The notes under the pieces are model-generated. The model worked only from the letters and a program-made list of their open reading frames with translations, made no database searches and was not told the DNA's origin. The translations under genes and the position numbers were made by a program. Positions 9,207 to 18,534 of a stretch of 64,000 nucleotides of DNA are shown piece after piece (the stretch's first letter is position 1; every line of letters begins with the position of its first letter). The DNA comes from Halobacillus halophilus (GTDB lineage: Bacteria > Bacillota > Bacilli > Bacillales > Halobacillaceae): contig NZ_JAIVAL010000003.1 of the NCBI RefSeq assembly GCF_020171985.1, positions 280,919 through 344,918 on the forward strand, read 5' to 3'.

Positions 9207-10334
9207 TCACCAATAAAATTTATAAGGAACAAAATTATGATCGCTAGGCGTATTTAAAAAGTAAATATAAACTGTAGCAGCTCCAAATATAAGCATTAAA
9301 GTTACTATTGATCTAATGTATTTACTCCTAATACCTGATATTGAAGCGGGAAGTAAAACTATGATAAATAGATAAAAATAATTCACTATCCTCATCGCAT
9401 TAGTAGAAACACTTGCAAACAACATTAAAAGAATTCCAATGAATGTTAATGTGTAATACATTTCAATGCTCTTAGTATTAGTAATATATTCACTTTTTTG
9501 AATAGGTTTTTGATTTAGGTTCCTATCATTTTTTTTCTTCAGTCTTTTTTCATTTCCCTCTATTATTTGTTGATGGTACAACATAGCTATTGCAAATAAA
9601 GTTAAATTGAAAAAAAACCACGTGTAGGCATTAGTATGAGTAACATTATAGGTTTGATAAAAATTACTAATTATGAAAGCAGTTATTTGATTTTTTAGAA
9701 ATGCTATTGGTATGGTAAGTATTACTATTAGAGAAACAGTAGGTATAGTTAATTTAATTCTAGCTAGAAAATATGCAAATGCGAAAATTAACGCACTAAA
9801 ATGAAATGTGGAGGCTAGTAAAACTATTAATAAAAAAGGAATAAATTTTCTATCCCTTATATATTGAAATGAAAGCAAAATAATTCCATATGCAATGTTT
9901 TGCCTTAATGTGTTAAATGAAGCAGCATAGAATCCAAATGTAATATATAAATATAAACTTAAATAAACATTGGTAGAGTTTTTGTATAAGAAAACCGACA
10001 CAGGTACCAAGATTAACGCAGAAACTAATGTAAGAAATATTTGGTCATTTATACCAATCTGTGCTAGTAAGTTGTTTAAAAACTTATAACCTATCTCAAA
10101 CCTATGAGATATAAAAGCTTCCATGTCAAAATATTGTATATGGTTAAAGTATTTCAGATAACTTCTTGTATCTGCACCAACACTCTCATTTCTTAAACCT
10201 TGTAAAAGAATTAGTTGTAAGGTGGCTATAATTAAAAAAGTCATTTTTCCCTTTTTTGTATCTAATAGATTTAACACAAATAGAACTAATACTACAAAGC
10301 TCAATAATATTACATTTATTATATAAATTAACAT
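9207..10334 (-). CDS. EpsG-family polysaccharide polymerase (Wzy-like)
   Basis: This protein of 375 residues has about ten hydrophobic segments and carries the EpsG-type signature LRNESVGADTRSYLKYF near residue 48, FNTLRQNIAYGI near 140 and a distal LFASVSTNAMRIVNYF. EpsG-like proteins polymerise repeat units outside the membrane after flipping, replacing classical Wzy. It is the only polymerase candidate in the cluster and forms a pair with the Wzx-type flippase at 2341-3615. A hydrophilic basic loop (residues about 265-285) is cytoplasmic by the positive-inside rule. Confidence in the family is high. Confidence 0.85.
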   Translation of the reverse strand: MLIYIINVILLSFVVLVLFVLNLLDTKKGKMTFLIIATLQLILLQGLRNESVGADTRSYLKYFNHIQYFDMEAFISHRFEIGYKFLNNLLAQIGINDQIFLTLVSALILVPVSVFLYKNSTNVYLSLYLYITFGFYAASFNTLRQNIAYGIILLSFQYIRDRKFIPFLLIVLLASTFHFSALIFAFAYFLARIKLTIPTVSLIVILTIPIAFLKNQITAFIISNFYQTYNVTHTNAYTWFFFNLTLFAIAMLYHQQIIEGNEKRLKKKNDRNLNQKPIQKSEYITNTKSIEMYYTLTFIGILLMLFASVSTNAMRIVNYFYLFIIVLLPASISGIRSKYIRSIVTLMLIFGAATVYIYFLNTPSDHNFVPYKFYW

Positions 10335-10357
10335 TTTAATACCTTCCGCCTAAATTT

Positions 10358-11533
10358 TTATTTTGAGTTTTTAAATTCATTAAAAAATTCTTTTCTTCGA
10401 GTTTCTATAATCTCTTTTTCATATTTTTTTGCTTCATAAAAATTAATTTTTGCTTGTTCCTTTAAGTTATTTTTACTTTTATAAGATAATAAGATATCTA
10501 TTATTTCTTTTATATTATTTTTTTTATTACTAAAGACATAATCAGCATCTAATAATTCAGGTATACCCGCAGTTTTTGCACCTAAGGCTGGTAGCCCTCT
10601 GCTCATTGCCTCAATTAAGGCTCTTGGCAACCCTTCTTGTTTACTTGGCTGAGCATATAAGTCAATGGTTTCCAACCATTGAAATACTTGGGAATGAGGT
10701 AAAGGTCCTAAAAATTTGACTTGTTCCTTTACGTTGTATTTCTTAGCTTGAGACATTAAGTAAGAAGGGTCCCCTGCTCCAACAAGTTGATATTCAAAAC
10801 TTGTAATGCCTTCTTCCTTGAGTTTTCCTAATGCTTTTATTATGTACTGTTGGCCTTTGTACCTTACGTCTACAGCTGCTGTAGTTCCAATAATGATTTT
10901 ATCTTGCATGTTTAACCTGCTGATTTTGTTCTTTCTTCTTTCCAAAGTATCTTCACTGAATTCTGTTAAAGCAACGTTGGAACAGTTAACACTCTTGCCT
11001 TTAGTTGGATACCTTTTTTGCAAAAATTTATTAGTCACATATACAACATAGTTGGAGTTTTTGACTCGCTTTTTTGTTGCAAAATATGTATAAGGAGCTA
11101 TTAATTTACCTTTATAACTATGATTCCAAAATGCATCCCAGGGACAAGCAACTACCTCAGTTAAATAAGGTTTGTTATATTTTCTAGCATAATCAATAGC
11201 AAGGAATCCTGACATACTTGGTAACCTAGCAACAACATAATCTGACTCTAATACTGCTTTTTTAATAACCTTTCTAGCTACTTTTCTCTTAAATAAAATA
11301 CCTTTAATACTGCTGATGTTAGGCATCTCAATAACTTCAAAAGGTGAAACTGTTATTTGAGATAAATTATTTGTATTCTCAATTTTCCTAATTTTATCTA
11401 ATCTTATTAAAACTGAAAGTTCATCCCCAATTGAATAATACCTTTTAAACATCTCGTCATTATGTGCTATCCCATAATAATTACCTTTATTATCTGTCCT
11501 AATTGGGCCATCATGGCAAAATAACACCTTCAT
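10358..11533 (-). CDS. GT4-like glycosyltransferase
   Basis: This 391-residue GT-B enzyme shows IIGTTAAVDVRYKGQQYIIKAL opening the donor domain around residue 213, YQLVGAGDPSYLM, VKFLGPLPHSQVFQWL, and DLYAQPSKQEGLPRALIEAM with the E-x7-E donor-binding motif of GT4. It lies 13 bases from the TupA-like gene and 23 bases from the polymerase gene, so it is co-transcribed with them. Sugar specificity is unknown. Confidence 0.87.
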   Translation of the reverse strand: MKVLFCHDGPIRTDNKGNYYGIAHNDEMFKRYYSIGDELSVLIRLDKIRKIENTNNLSQITVSPFEVIEMPNISSIKGILFKRKVARKVIKKAVLESDYVVARLPSMSGFLAIDYARKYNKPYLTEVVACPWDAFWNHSYKGKLIAPYTYFATKKRVKNSNYVVYVTNKFLQKRYPTKGKSVNCSNVALTEFSEDTLERRKNKISRLNMQDKIIIGTTAAVDVRYKGQQYIIKALGKLKEEGITSFEYQLVGAGDPSYLMSQAKKYNVKEQVKFLGPLPHSQVFQWLETIDLYAQPSKQEGLPRALIEAMSRGLPALGAKTAGIPELLDADYVFSNKKNNIKEIIDILLSYKSKNNLKEQAKINFYEAKKYEKEIIETRRKEFFNEFKNSK

Positions 11534-11545
11534 AATGTGTCTCCT

Positions 11546-12442
11546 CTATTGTACAATTTTATTAATGGAAAATAAGTTACCTAGAATATAATCAAACTCA
11601 TCTGGTTCAAATATTTGATATCCAGATGTATCATAAAATGTTAATTCCCCAAAGTAAATTTTCCCATTAATATTATATAAGTCTACTCTCACATGCGGAA
11701 AATCAGAAGATAATGCTTCCGCTATCTTACACATATTTTTATAGTTCTTTGGTTTTTCTATTTTATCGGTTATTTTCACAACTTCACTTCTGCAATAAGG
11801 AAGCTGCTCAAACTCCATATTAAATATACCGTTCTCTGGATTTCCAGACGATGTATTTGTTGCTACTTTAATATATGAACATTTTCCATTAAAGCAATAG
11901 AATTTATAATCAATTAGATCATTATTCTTGTCCTTGTCTAATAATTTTTCACAAATAATTTTTGGATTAATATTATAGTAAGCCCATTCTCTTCCAGCTT
12001 TTGCAGTTCTTTTAGTTAGCCAGGTATTTAAGACCTTTCTTGTATTTTCAATATTAAGTGTAGATTTGTCTTCACAAATGATATTCGTATGGCTTCCATT
12101 ATTAGTTTTTAAGATAAACTTACTTGGCAGTTTGTTGAAGTCTATATCATTAGCATCATCATAAACACCATATAATGGAATTAAAATTTCTTCTAAGTTT
12201 TTCGAAGTGACATATTCTCTAACTTCATATTTATCTGCACATTGAGCCATTAAAGGGTCACGATAATACAATTTATACCATTGAATCTTTTCATTAAATC
12301 TTTTTGGATTACTTAAATTTAACTTTCTTCCGGTTTTTATCCAATATTGTAAATAAATCATTGTCTTATCAGGGATAAACTCTGTTAAGCCTAACAGTCT
12401 CATTCTAAGTTGCTCACTTTGAAAAACTTTTTTATAGTTCAC
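11546..12442 (-). CDS. TupA-like ATP-grasp protein (copy 2)
   Basis: This 298-residue protein is a paralogue of the product of 7024-7938. It shares RFNEKIQWYKLYYRDP, CADKYEVREYV, KFILKTNNGSHTNIICED, KIICEKLLD, DYKFYCFNGK, FPHVRVDLY and IYFGELTFYDTSG. A GTG start at 12442 follows a GAAGGTGAT ribosome site. The two copies are clearly divergent, so they may act on different sugars or add different groups. Family membership is firm and the chemistry is inferred only from the ATP-grasp fold. Confidence 0.82.
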   Translation of the reverse strand: MNYKKVFQSEQLRMRLLGLTEFIPDKTMIYLQYWIKTGRKLNLSNPKRFNEKIQWYKLYYRDPLMAQCADKYEVREYVTSKNLEEILIPLYGVYDDANDIDFNKLPSKFILKTNNGSHTNIICEDKSTLNIENTRKVLNTWLTKRTAKAGREWAYYNINPKIICEKLLDKDKNNDLIDYKFYCFNGKCSYIKVATNTSSGNPENGIFNMEFEQLPYCRSEVVKITDKIEKPKNYKNMCKIAEALSSDFPHVRVDLYNINGKIYFGELTFYDTSGYQIFEPDEFDYILGNLFSINKIVQ

Positions 12443-12459
12443 TAATGATCACCTTCTAT

Positions 12460-13548
12460 TTATTCGATCAATTTCATATACTTGTCAATTACATATGCTC
12501 TATCAAACTCATTCTCAACTATTTCTCTTCCAGCTAGCCCCATTAACTTTTTATCATCAAAGCTTAATTCCATTAGTTTTCTAACTTTATCTGTAAGGCT
12601 TTCGGCATTTCCTGTCTCAAATAAGTAACCGTTCTTTCCATCACTAATCACATCTTTGGAGCCATTAATGTTTGATGCTATACAAATTCTGCTGATAGCC
12701 GCAGATTCTAGGAGCACATTTGGGATTCCTTCTCCACCATGAGAAGGTAAGATTGTACAATGACATTTCTGTAACCATGACTGAATGTTTTTTTGGAACC
12801 CTATATAATTAATAATCCCCTTGGAGTGATAGTGTTCTATGATACTTTTATAATCAGTTTCTTCTATAAAACCTGCCACATAGAAGTTGGTATGTGGATA
12901 TTCTTCCTTTATTTTTTTCGCACATTCTAAATACTCATCTATCCCTTTAAGCTCCATTATCCTTCCAATGAATATAAAATTAACAGTTTCGTCAGTTGGT
13001 AATTCATGTACTTTATATTGATTTAAATTAACACCTGATCCAGGGAGCATTGCATAATTATCCCCGATCATTTTATTCTCAACAAAAAAGTCTCTATCTC
13101 CACTATTCTGAAAAAAAACCTTGTAGGACCTCTTAAGAGATATTTTATACAATATCTTAGCTATTTTACTTAAAGTATTATCATTTATGAATGTTGCTCC
13201 CGTTCCTGTTACATTACTAACTTGCTTATTTTTAGTAAAATTAGATACTATGGAACCATAAATATTGGGTTTAATAGTGTATGAATATATAATATCTGGT
13301 TCTACTTTTTTTATTATTTTATAGTAATTCAGTATGAGCTTAAAATCACTAATTGGATTTATCCCTCGTCTATCAAGGGGTGTCTCTATAATTTCACACC
13401 CCATATCACTAAAGTATTTATTATCATCGGATTTTGGCATTGATATATATACTTCGTTTCCAGCAGATATTAGATTACTCACGAGTTCTTTCCTGAAATT
13501 ATAAAGCGTAATGAAATGATTTGATAGTATCAGTATTCGTTTATCCAC
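12460..13548 (-). CDS. GT4 glycosyltransferase, PglA-like
   Basis: This 362-residue GT-B transferase begins KRILILSNHFITLYNFRKEL and has DIIYSYTIKPNIYGSI and VTGTGATF, a pattern shared with transferases that add the second sugar to an undecaprenyl-linked N-acetylated deoxyhexose (PglA-type). The donor domain shows FIFIGRIMELKGIDEYL and GGEGIPNVLLESAA (E-x7-E). It sits directly next to the SDR and the PglC-like initiating enzyme, which fits a second-step transferase. The step assignment is an inference from similarity and position. Confidence 0.82.
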   Translation of the reverse strand: MDKRILILSNHFITLYNFRKELVSNLISAGNEVYISMPKSDDNKYFSDMGCEIIETPLDRRGINPISDFKLILNYYKIIKKVEPDIIYSYTIKPNIYGSIVSNFTKNKQVSNVTGTGATFINDNTLSKIAKILYKISLKRSYKVFFQNSGDRDFFVENKMIGDNYAMLPGSGVNLNQYKVHELPTDETVNFIFIGRIMELKGIDEYLECAKKIKEEYPHTNFYVAGFIEETDYKSIIEHYHSKGIINYIGFQKNIQSWLQKCHCTILPSHGGEGIPNVLLESAAISRICIASNINGSKDVISDGKNGYLFETGNAESLTDKVRKLMELSFDDKKLMGLAGREIVENEFDRAYVIDKYMKLIE

Positions 13549-13556
13549 TTTTTCAC

Positions 13557-14444
13557 CTACCGTTTATTGAGATATTCCTTTACTTCTCTTGTTATACCTA
13601 CTCTAAATGGTTCGGGGCTATAATTAAAATCTAGTTTTGCATCCTTATGTGGAAAGCTACGATCTTCGCTCATTCGCTGAACACGCTCCACATAATCCAC
13701 CTTCCCAAAAGAGATTATTTTTAAAATTTTTGCGAATAGTACACCAAAACTTAAAGGAACGCTAATAAAGGTTGTTTTCTTATTTAATCCTTCACTTATT
13801 AGCTTAAAAGCTTCTAACATGGTGATAGGACTTTCCCCTGATAAAATATATTCAGATTTAACTATTTCCCTTGGCAACTTAAGAACTTGGTAGTAAGCTT
13901 TACCGAGATCTCTTGCATTTACTGGTTGAATTAGCCCTTGCCCATTGTTGATGACAGGGAAATATCTAAATTTATCTACCATTTTTATAAATTTGCTCAT
14001 ATTTCGGTCACATATATCACCATATATCATCGTCGGTCTTAAAATTGTCATTTTAATCTGATGTGATGAAAGTATTCTTTGTATCTTTTCTTCAATAACT
14101 AAATACTCTTCTGAAGCACTTCTGAATTTGGAATATATACCTGTAGTATGCACACAAAGTGCTCTAGAAACATTATTTTTGATAGCAGCTTTTAAAATTC
14201 TTAGTGTATATCTAATATTCACTATATGGACTATAGTGTCTACATCCTTCATACACCTATCCAAAAACTCCTCATCCTCTAATTCGCCAACCATCTTTTC
14301 AATGTTTAGTCCACTCTTGTCTAAAAGGGAAGTATCAGAGCTTTCTCTGACAATGCAACGGACATGTCCTCTATAATCATTGTTAATCAGTTCTTGTAAA
14401 AAATATTTTCCCGTGTGACCAGTTATTCCAGTGACTAAAAGCAT
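13557..14444 (-). CDS. SDR-family NAD(P)-dependent sugar epimerase/reductase
   Basis: This 295-residue SDR has the Rossmann start VTGITGHTGKYFLQEL and segments TILRPTMIYGD and PVNARDLGKAYYQVL typical of extended or atypical SDRs that act on nucleotide sugars. The usual YxxxK is not obvious (the region reads EEYLVIEEK), so it is atypical. It lies 18 bases after the PglC-like transferase gene. By analogy with QuiNAc/FucNAc routes it may reduce the 4-keto sugar made by the CapD-like dehydratase encoded upstream, before phospho-sugar transfer to lipid. That role is inferred. Confidence 0.7.
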   Translation of the reverse strand: MLLVTGITGHTGKYFLQELINNDYRGHVRCIVRESSDTSLLDKSGLNIEKMVGELEDEEFLDRCMKDVDTIVHIVNIRYTLRILKAAIKNNVSRALCVHTTGIYSKFRSASEEYLVIEEKIQRILSSHQIKMTILRPTMIYGDICDRNMSKFIKMVDKFRYFPVINNGQGLIQPVNARDLGKAYYQVLKLPREIVKSEYILSGESPITMLEAFKLISEGLNKKTTFISVPLSFGVLFAKILKIISFGKVDYVERVQRMSEDRSFPHKDAKLDFNYSPEPFRVGITREVKEYLNKR

Positions 14445-14461
14445 ATCTACACCTCTTATAA

Positions 14462-15100
14462 TTATTTTCTTTGCTGAAAGCCACTCTTTTGTCGGCTCTC
14501 CCCTCTTCTCTCACTGCCAGTTCCACCTTCCACCACTCCATCACTTTTAACAACGCTAATGGCAGTACCGAAAAAACACTTAATATCCATCCATAAACTA
14601 AGCTTTTCAACATACTCCCCATCCAATTTAGCCTTAACTTCAATTGGTAGTTCATCTCTTCCTTTAATCTGAGCCCAACCAGTTAAGCCAGTTGGAATAT
14701 TATTTGCCCCATATTTATCTCGTTCGGATATAAGATCGTACTGATTCCATAATGCTGGCCTAGGTCCGATAACGCTCATCTGACCAACAAAGATATTCCA
14801 AATTTGAGGAAGTTCATCAAGAGAAGTTTTTCTCAGAAACTTACCCACCTTAGTTATATACTGTTCCGGATCTTTCAACAAATGAGTAGGAGTGTCCTTA
14901 GGTGTATCTATCCTCATAGTTCGAAATTTCAATATGTTAAAATGCTTCTTATTTATCCCCACTCGTTTTTGCTTGAACAACACTGGACCTTTGGAATCTA
15001 TTTTAATTCCAACGATAAGAATTAGAAACATAGGGGAGAGAATAATAATCCCTGTTAATGATAGGAAGATATCTATCAGCCTCTTTATCTTTAGATACAT
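14462..15100 (-). CDS. undecaprenyl-phosphate sugar phosphotransferase (PglC/EpsL-like, bacterial sugar transferase)
   Basis: The first gene of the distal operon encodes the monotopic initiating enzyme that loads a sugar-1-phosphate onto undecaprenyl phosphate. The 212 residues show KRLIDIFLSLTGIIILSPMF (re-entrant membrane helix), KGPVLFKQKRVG, FNILKFRTM, RKTSLDELPQIWN and GPRPALW, all hallmarks of the small polyprenyl-phosphate transferase family. GLTGWAQIKGRD follows. The C-terminal tail from about 190 (GGTGSERRGESRQK) is basic and low in complexity. An AAGGAGAG site precedes the second of two overlapping ATGs, which sets the frame. Confidence 0.92.
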   Translation of the reverse strand: MYLKIKRLIDIFLSLTGIIILSPMFLILIVGIKIDSKGPVLFKQKRVGINKKHFNILKFRTMRIDTPKDTPTHLLKDPEQYITKVGKFLRKTSLDELPQIWNIFVGQMSVIGPRPALWNQYDLISERDKYGANNIPTGLTGWAQIKGRDELPIEVKAKLDGEYVEKLSLWMDIKCFFGTAISVVKSDGVVEGGTGSERRGESRQKSGFQQRK

Positions 15101-15208
15101 ACATTAACTCTCCTTAATAGTAGTTTGTATTCCTAAAAAATAATTGTAACTTTAAGTAGTCCTGTTCAGTAACTTTAAAAGAAGATAATCTCGTCATCGA
15201 GCAAACAA

Positions 15209-15236
15209 AAAGGTCGCTTCAAGCGAAGCAACCTTT
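15209..15236 (-). terminator. Rho-independent terminator after the CapD-like gene
   Basis: The arms AAAGGT-C-GCTT and AAGC-A-ACCTTT form a stem with one mismatch. On the minus strand the hairpin is followed by a T-rich run (CCTTTTTGTTT). It separates the CapD-like gene from the sugar-transferase operon, which therefore needs its own promoter or read-through. Confidence 0.7.
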
Positions 15237-15377
15237 ACCTGAATTAAAGGTTATCGACTATTGACACCATCTCTCTTCGATGTTTTTCTTGCTATCTAGA
15301 AGAGCTTTCCTGCTTTAACAGTTAGAATAATCGCTTTTATTACTCTTTTTGTAAAGAAGAGCTCACATCGTGTTCTC

Positions 15378-17243
15378 TTAATTAACATGTTCAAGTATTG
15401 GTGCTTTGTTCGGTAAGCGGTTATTGGCTAAATCAATTGCATATTCTTTCAAATCTTCCACATTGCTTTCTGAGTGGTGATCTACTAAATATTGAACTAA
15501 TTGATAATTAAACTCCACCGTCTTCCCAATAAAAATCTTCGGAAACACTGGCTTCTTATTCACTTCTTTATCACTGAGAAGCTCTTCATACATCTTCTCC
15601 CCAGGTCGAATTCCATTGAATCGAATCGGAATCTCTTCTTCAGAAAACCCGGACAGATGAATTAAGTTCTTAGCAAGATCGACAATTTTTACTGGTTCGC
15701 CCATATCCAGCACAAAGACCTCTCCACCTCTTGCTAGAGCTCCAGCTTGAAGAACTAATCTTGAAGCTTCTGGAATAGTCATAAAATACCTAGTCATATC
15801 TGGATGAGTAACAGTAACAGGACCACCAGCGGCAATTTGCTTTTTAAATAAAGGAATAACACTGCCACGGCTACCGAGAACGTTCCCAAATCGTACAGCA
15901 ACAAATTTAGTATGGCTATCCTTACTGATGTTCTGAACAACCATTTCTGCAATCCGTTTTGTCGCTCCCATCACATTCGGAGGATTGACTGCTTTATCGG
16001 TAGAAACAAGCACAAATGCTTTGACTCCTTCGTGATGCGCAGCTTCAGCGACATTTTTCGTTCCTACGACGTTATTCTTCACTGCCTCTTTCGGATTTGC
16101 TTCCATCAATGGCACATGTTTGTGCGCAGCGGCATGATAAATATAGGAAGGGGCGTAATCCTGGACCACTTGGAAGATACGCTCACGGTCTTGAACATCA
16201 GCAATGACGGTCACAAGTTCAGTATCAACGTCTAGTTGTTTGAGTTCCATATGTATCGTGTAGATACTGTTCTCCCCATGACCTAATAATATCAGTTGTT
16301 TTGGACCGAATTTCACAATCTGACGGCAGATTTCTGAGCCGATACTTCCTCCAGCGCCCGTAACCATTACGGTTCTGTTATTAATTTCGGATTGGATCGA
16401 GTCGATATCAAGTTCAACTGGTTCACGGCCTAATAAATCTTCAATTTGTACGTCACGAACTTGATTGACCGATACATTCCCAAGGGCGATATCTTCAATC
16501 ATTGGAAGAGTTTGTACATTGGATACTACGCTTTTTGCCTCTTTAATGATTTCTTTTACCCTTGCTTGTTCAATAGAAGGCATAGCTATAACTATATGGT
16601 TAACCTTATTCTTATTAACTACTTCTTCCAGATGTTTGCTGCTGCCTAACACAGGAAGACCGGATATACTTAAGTGATGCATGGTAAAATCATCATCGAT
16701 GAACCCCACTATATTCGTGTTAATGTCACTTGAACCTTTCATTTGCCTGGCTAACATACGTCCTGCGGATCCAGCACCTACGATTAGAGTCTGTTTCAAA
16801 TTAGGGTTATTTTTCACCAATCTTGCCTTTTTACCTTTCGGATTAAAAGTTAACCCGTAGGTTTTATAATAACGCCATGCAAACCGCACTCCACCAATGA
16901 GTAAAACATGTAACATCCATGTAATAGCTAAAGCTCGTTCGTAAACCATTCCAAAAGCTAAAAATTGAACCACAGCTGCACTTACGATTGATAAACTAAC
17001 AACTACCATAATACCAATTAGCTCTTCCATACTCGCATAGCGCCATTTTTTTCTATACATCCCTAACACCCCTGAGAATGAATGGTGTGTTAGTAACAAG
17101 ACAATGGCTGAAACCAGCATAATCCGATCGAATACTGCTACATAAGGATTTAAGAAGAAATGAGACATGTAGATGGAAAAGGAAACAATGATAGAATCAA
17201 TTAATATTAATAAAGCAAGTCTTTTCCTTTGAGAAGCAAACAT
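15378..17243 (-). CDS. membrane-bound nucleotide-sugar 4,6-dehydratase (CapD/EpsC/PglF family)
   Basis: The 621 residues comprise about four N-terminal membrane segments (residues 10-125), a CoA-binding-like Rossmann domain (TLIVGAGSAGRMLARQM near 152) and a C-terminal SDR domain with VMVTGAGGSIGSEICRQI near 293 and STDKAVNPPNVMGATKR. The last motif has Met in place of the catalytic Tyr, as is standard for this family. Members convert UDP-GlcNAc to a 4-keto-6-deoxy intermediate for diacetylbacillosamine, QuiNAc or FucNAc. A terminator follows and about 330 bases separate it from cpsB, so it may be a single-gene unit. The product sugar is not fixed by the sequence. Confidence 0.92.
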   Translation of the reverse strand: MFASQRKRLALLILIDSIIVSFSIYMSHFFLNPYVAVFDRIMLVSAIVLLLTHHSFSGVLGMYRKKWRYASMEELIGIMVVVSLSIVSAAVVQFLAFGMVYERALAITWMLHVLLIGGVRFAWRYYKTYGLTFNPKGKKARLVKNNPNLKQTLIVGAGSAGRMLARQMKGSSDINTNIVGFIDDDFTMHHLSISGLPVLGSSKHLEEVVNKNKVNHIVIAMPSIEQARVKEIIKEAKSVVSNVQTLPMIEDIALGNVSVNQVRDVQIEDLLGREPVELDIDSIQSEINNRTVMVTGAGGSIGSEICRQIVKFGPKQLILLGHGENSIYTIHMELKQLDVDTELVTVIADVQDRERIFQVVQDYAPSYIYHAAAHKHVPLMEANPKEAVKNNVVGTKNVAEAAHHEGVKAFVLVSTDKAVNPPNVMGATKRIAEMVVQNISKDSHTKFVAVRFGNVLGSRGSVIPLFKKQIAAGGPVTVTHPDMTRYFMTIPEASRLVLQAGALARGGEVFVLDMGEPVKIVDLAKNLIHLSGFSEEEIPIRFNGIRPGEKMYEELLSDKEVNKKPVFPKIFIGKTVEFNYQLVQYLVDHHSESNVEDLKEYAIDLANNRLPNKAPILEHVN

Positions 17244-17511
17244 TTCTATTATCCTCTCCTATTCAAAATTCACTAACAACTGAAAAAGTAAAGATATATA
17301 TTTAAAGCTTAAATAATTTAATTCGCCCGGTCATTTTTACGCAGTATCAATTTACTAGTATAAGCATTTAATATAAATTCATAACATTGTTCATTATAGC
17401 AGGTTTAGTTTTCCGATTGAAGGGGAACAAGGTAATATTTTACACTATATTAATAGATTTTGTCGTGAATCTAATCACTTTCTTATTAATGCGCTTACAG
17501 AAATAATAAAA

Positions 17512-17548
17512 AACAACCCCTAGTCATATAAAAATACTAGAAGTTGTT
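17512..17548 (-). terminator. Rho-independent terminator after cpsB
   Basis: AACAAC and GTTGTT, with internal CTAGT/ACTAG pairing, make the stem. On the minus strand it runs into GTTGTTTTTTATT. It ends the cpsB transcript. Confidence 0.75.
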
Positions 17549-17571
17549 AATATTTTTACGTTATACAGCTT

Positions 17572-18339
17572 TTAGAATAGACCAAAAGTCTTTTTCTTCT
17601 TCACGTGCTGTGGCGGATCTGAGGCTAATATCCCGTTTTCTAATAGTTCTTCAGCATTTTCTGAAAGAAGATAGACCATATCCAGTCCAAATTCTTTCCT
17701 CACTTCACTATAAGCCTCTGTCATACAGAAACCACGACTTGAAGTATTGTGAGCATCGGAAGCGATTAGATGAGCAAGGTTCGCTCCTATTATTTGATGG
17801 GAAAACTTCTTAATCTTCTTGCCGAAATGACCGCATACACTTCCAGCCGTGAGCTGAACGAATGCACCATTTTTAACCAGCGTGTAAAGCGTATCTGGAT
17901 GCTCCATAATATGCTTATTCCGTTCAGGATGCACAATAATCGGGTGATATCCTTCCACCTGCAAATCAAATAGTAACTTACTTGTGTAGCGCGGGACACT
18001 GTCAGGCGGAAACTCTACGAATACAAATTTAGTATCGACATTAAGTGATAATACCTCTTCACTTTGAATCCCTTCTAACATCTCTCCATGAATCCTTGTT
18101 TCCTGCCCAGGGAGGACGTTCAATTCAATCCCTCGTCCACTTAACTGCCGGTTTAATTCACCAACTTGAATCAATATATCATTTTTATAATTATTATAGG
18201 TTCCATTCATATGGTGCGGCGTCGCAATGATGGTATCAATTCCATCCTCTACAGCTGCTTTAGCCATATCCATACTTTCTTCCATGGTCTGCGCTCCGTC
18301 GTCTACTCCTGGAAGAATGTGGCTATGAATATCGATCAT
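17572..18339 (-). CDS. protein-tyrosine phosphatase CpsB/YwqE-like (PHP family)
   Basis: This 255-residue manganese-dependent phosphatase of the PHP family dephosphorylates the CpsD-type BY-kinase. Metal-binding motifs are visible: MIDIHSHILPGVDDG at the N-terminus, IIATPHHMNGTY near residue 40, VFVEFP and HPERNKHIMEHP, and a late SDAHNTSSR. Start ATG 18339 follows GAGAGGAG. It lies downstream of cpsC and cpsD but behind a terminator, with a TATAAT-like element in the gap, so its level may be set separately from the kinase. Confidence 0.92.
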   Translation of the reverse strand: MIDIHSHILPGVDDGAQTMEESMDMAKAAVEDGIDTIIATPHHMNGTYNNYKNDILIQVGELNRQLSGRGIELNVLPGQETRIHGEMLEGIQSEEVLSLNVDTKFVFVEFPPDSVPRYTSKLLFDLQVEGYHPIIVHPERNKHIMEHPDTLYTLVKNGAFVQLTAGSVCGHFGKKIKKFSHQIIGANLAHLIASDAHNTSSRGFCMTEAYSEVRKEFGLDMVYLLSENAEELLENGILASDPPQHVKKKKTFGLF

Positions 18340-18392
18340 ATGCCGGACTCCTCTCTATATTATATTCTTAGGTTATTAGTCTTATAAATTCT

Positions 18393-18398
18393 ATTATA
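18393..18398 (-). promoter_or_regulatory. candidate -10 element for cpsB
   Basis: The minus strand reads CTCTATAATAGAA, a perfect TATAAT, about 54 bases before the cpsB start and downstream of the cpsD terminator. No good -35 lies 16-18 bases upstream, so this is a weak proposal. Confidence 0.35.
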
Positions 18399-18510
18399 GA
18401 GTATATCAGTTTAAGGTCTCGAATTGAAGATATTTTAGTAGAATCATTTTGTTTTTTATATTACAAATCTCTACATTTTTTGAATATTTCTAATAATTTA
18501 TTATAAAAAA

Positions 18511-18534
18511 AGAGAGAGGAAAGTCCCTCTCTCT
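18511..18534 (-). terminator. Rho-independent terminator overlapping the cpsD stop
   Basis: The arms AGAGAGAGG and CCCTCTCTCT form the hairpin, followed on the minus strand by a run of seven T. The stem overlaps the cpsD stop codon, so attenuation between kinase and phosphatase genes is likely. Confidence 0.75.
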
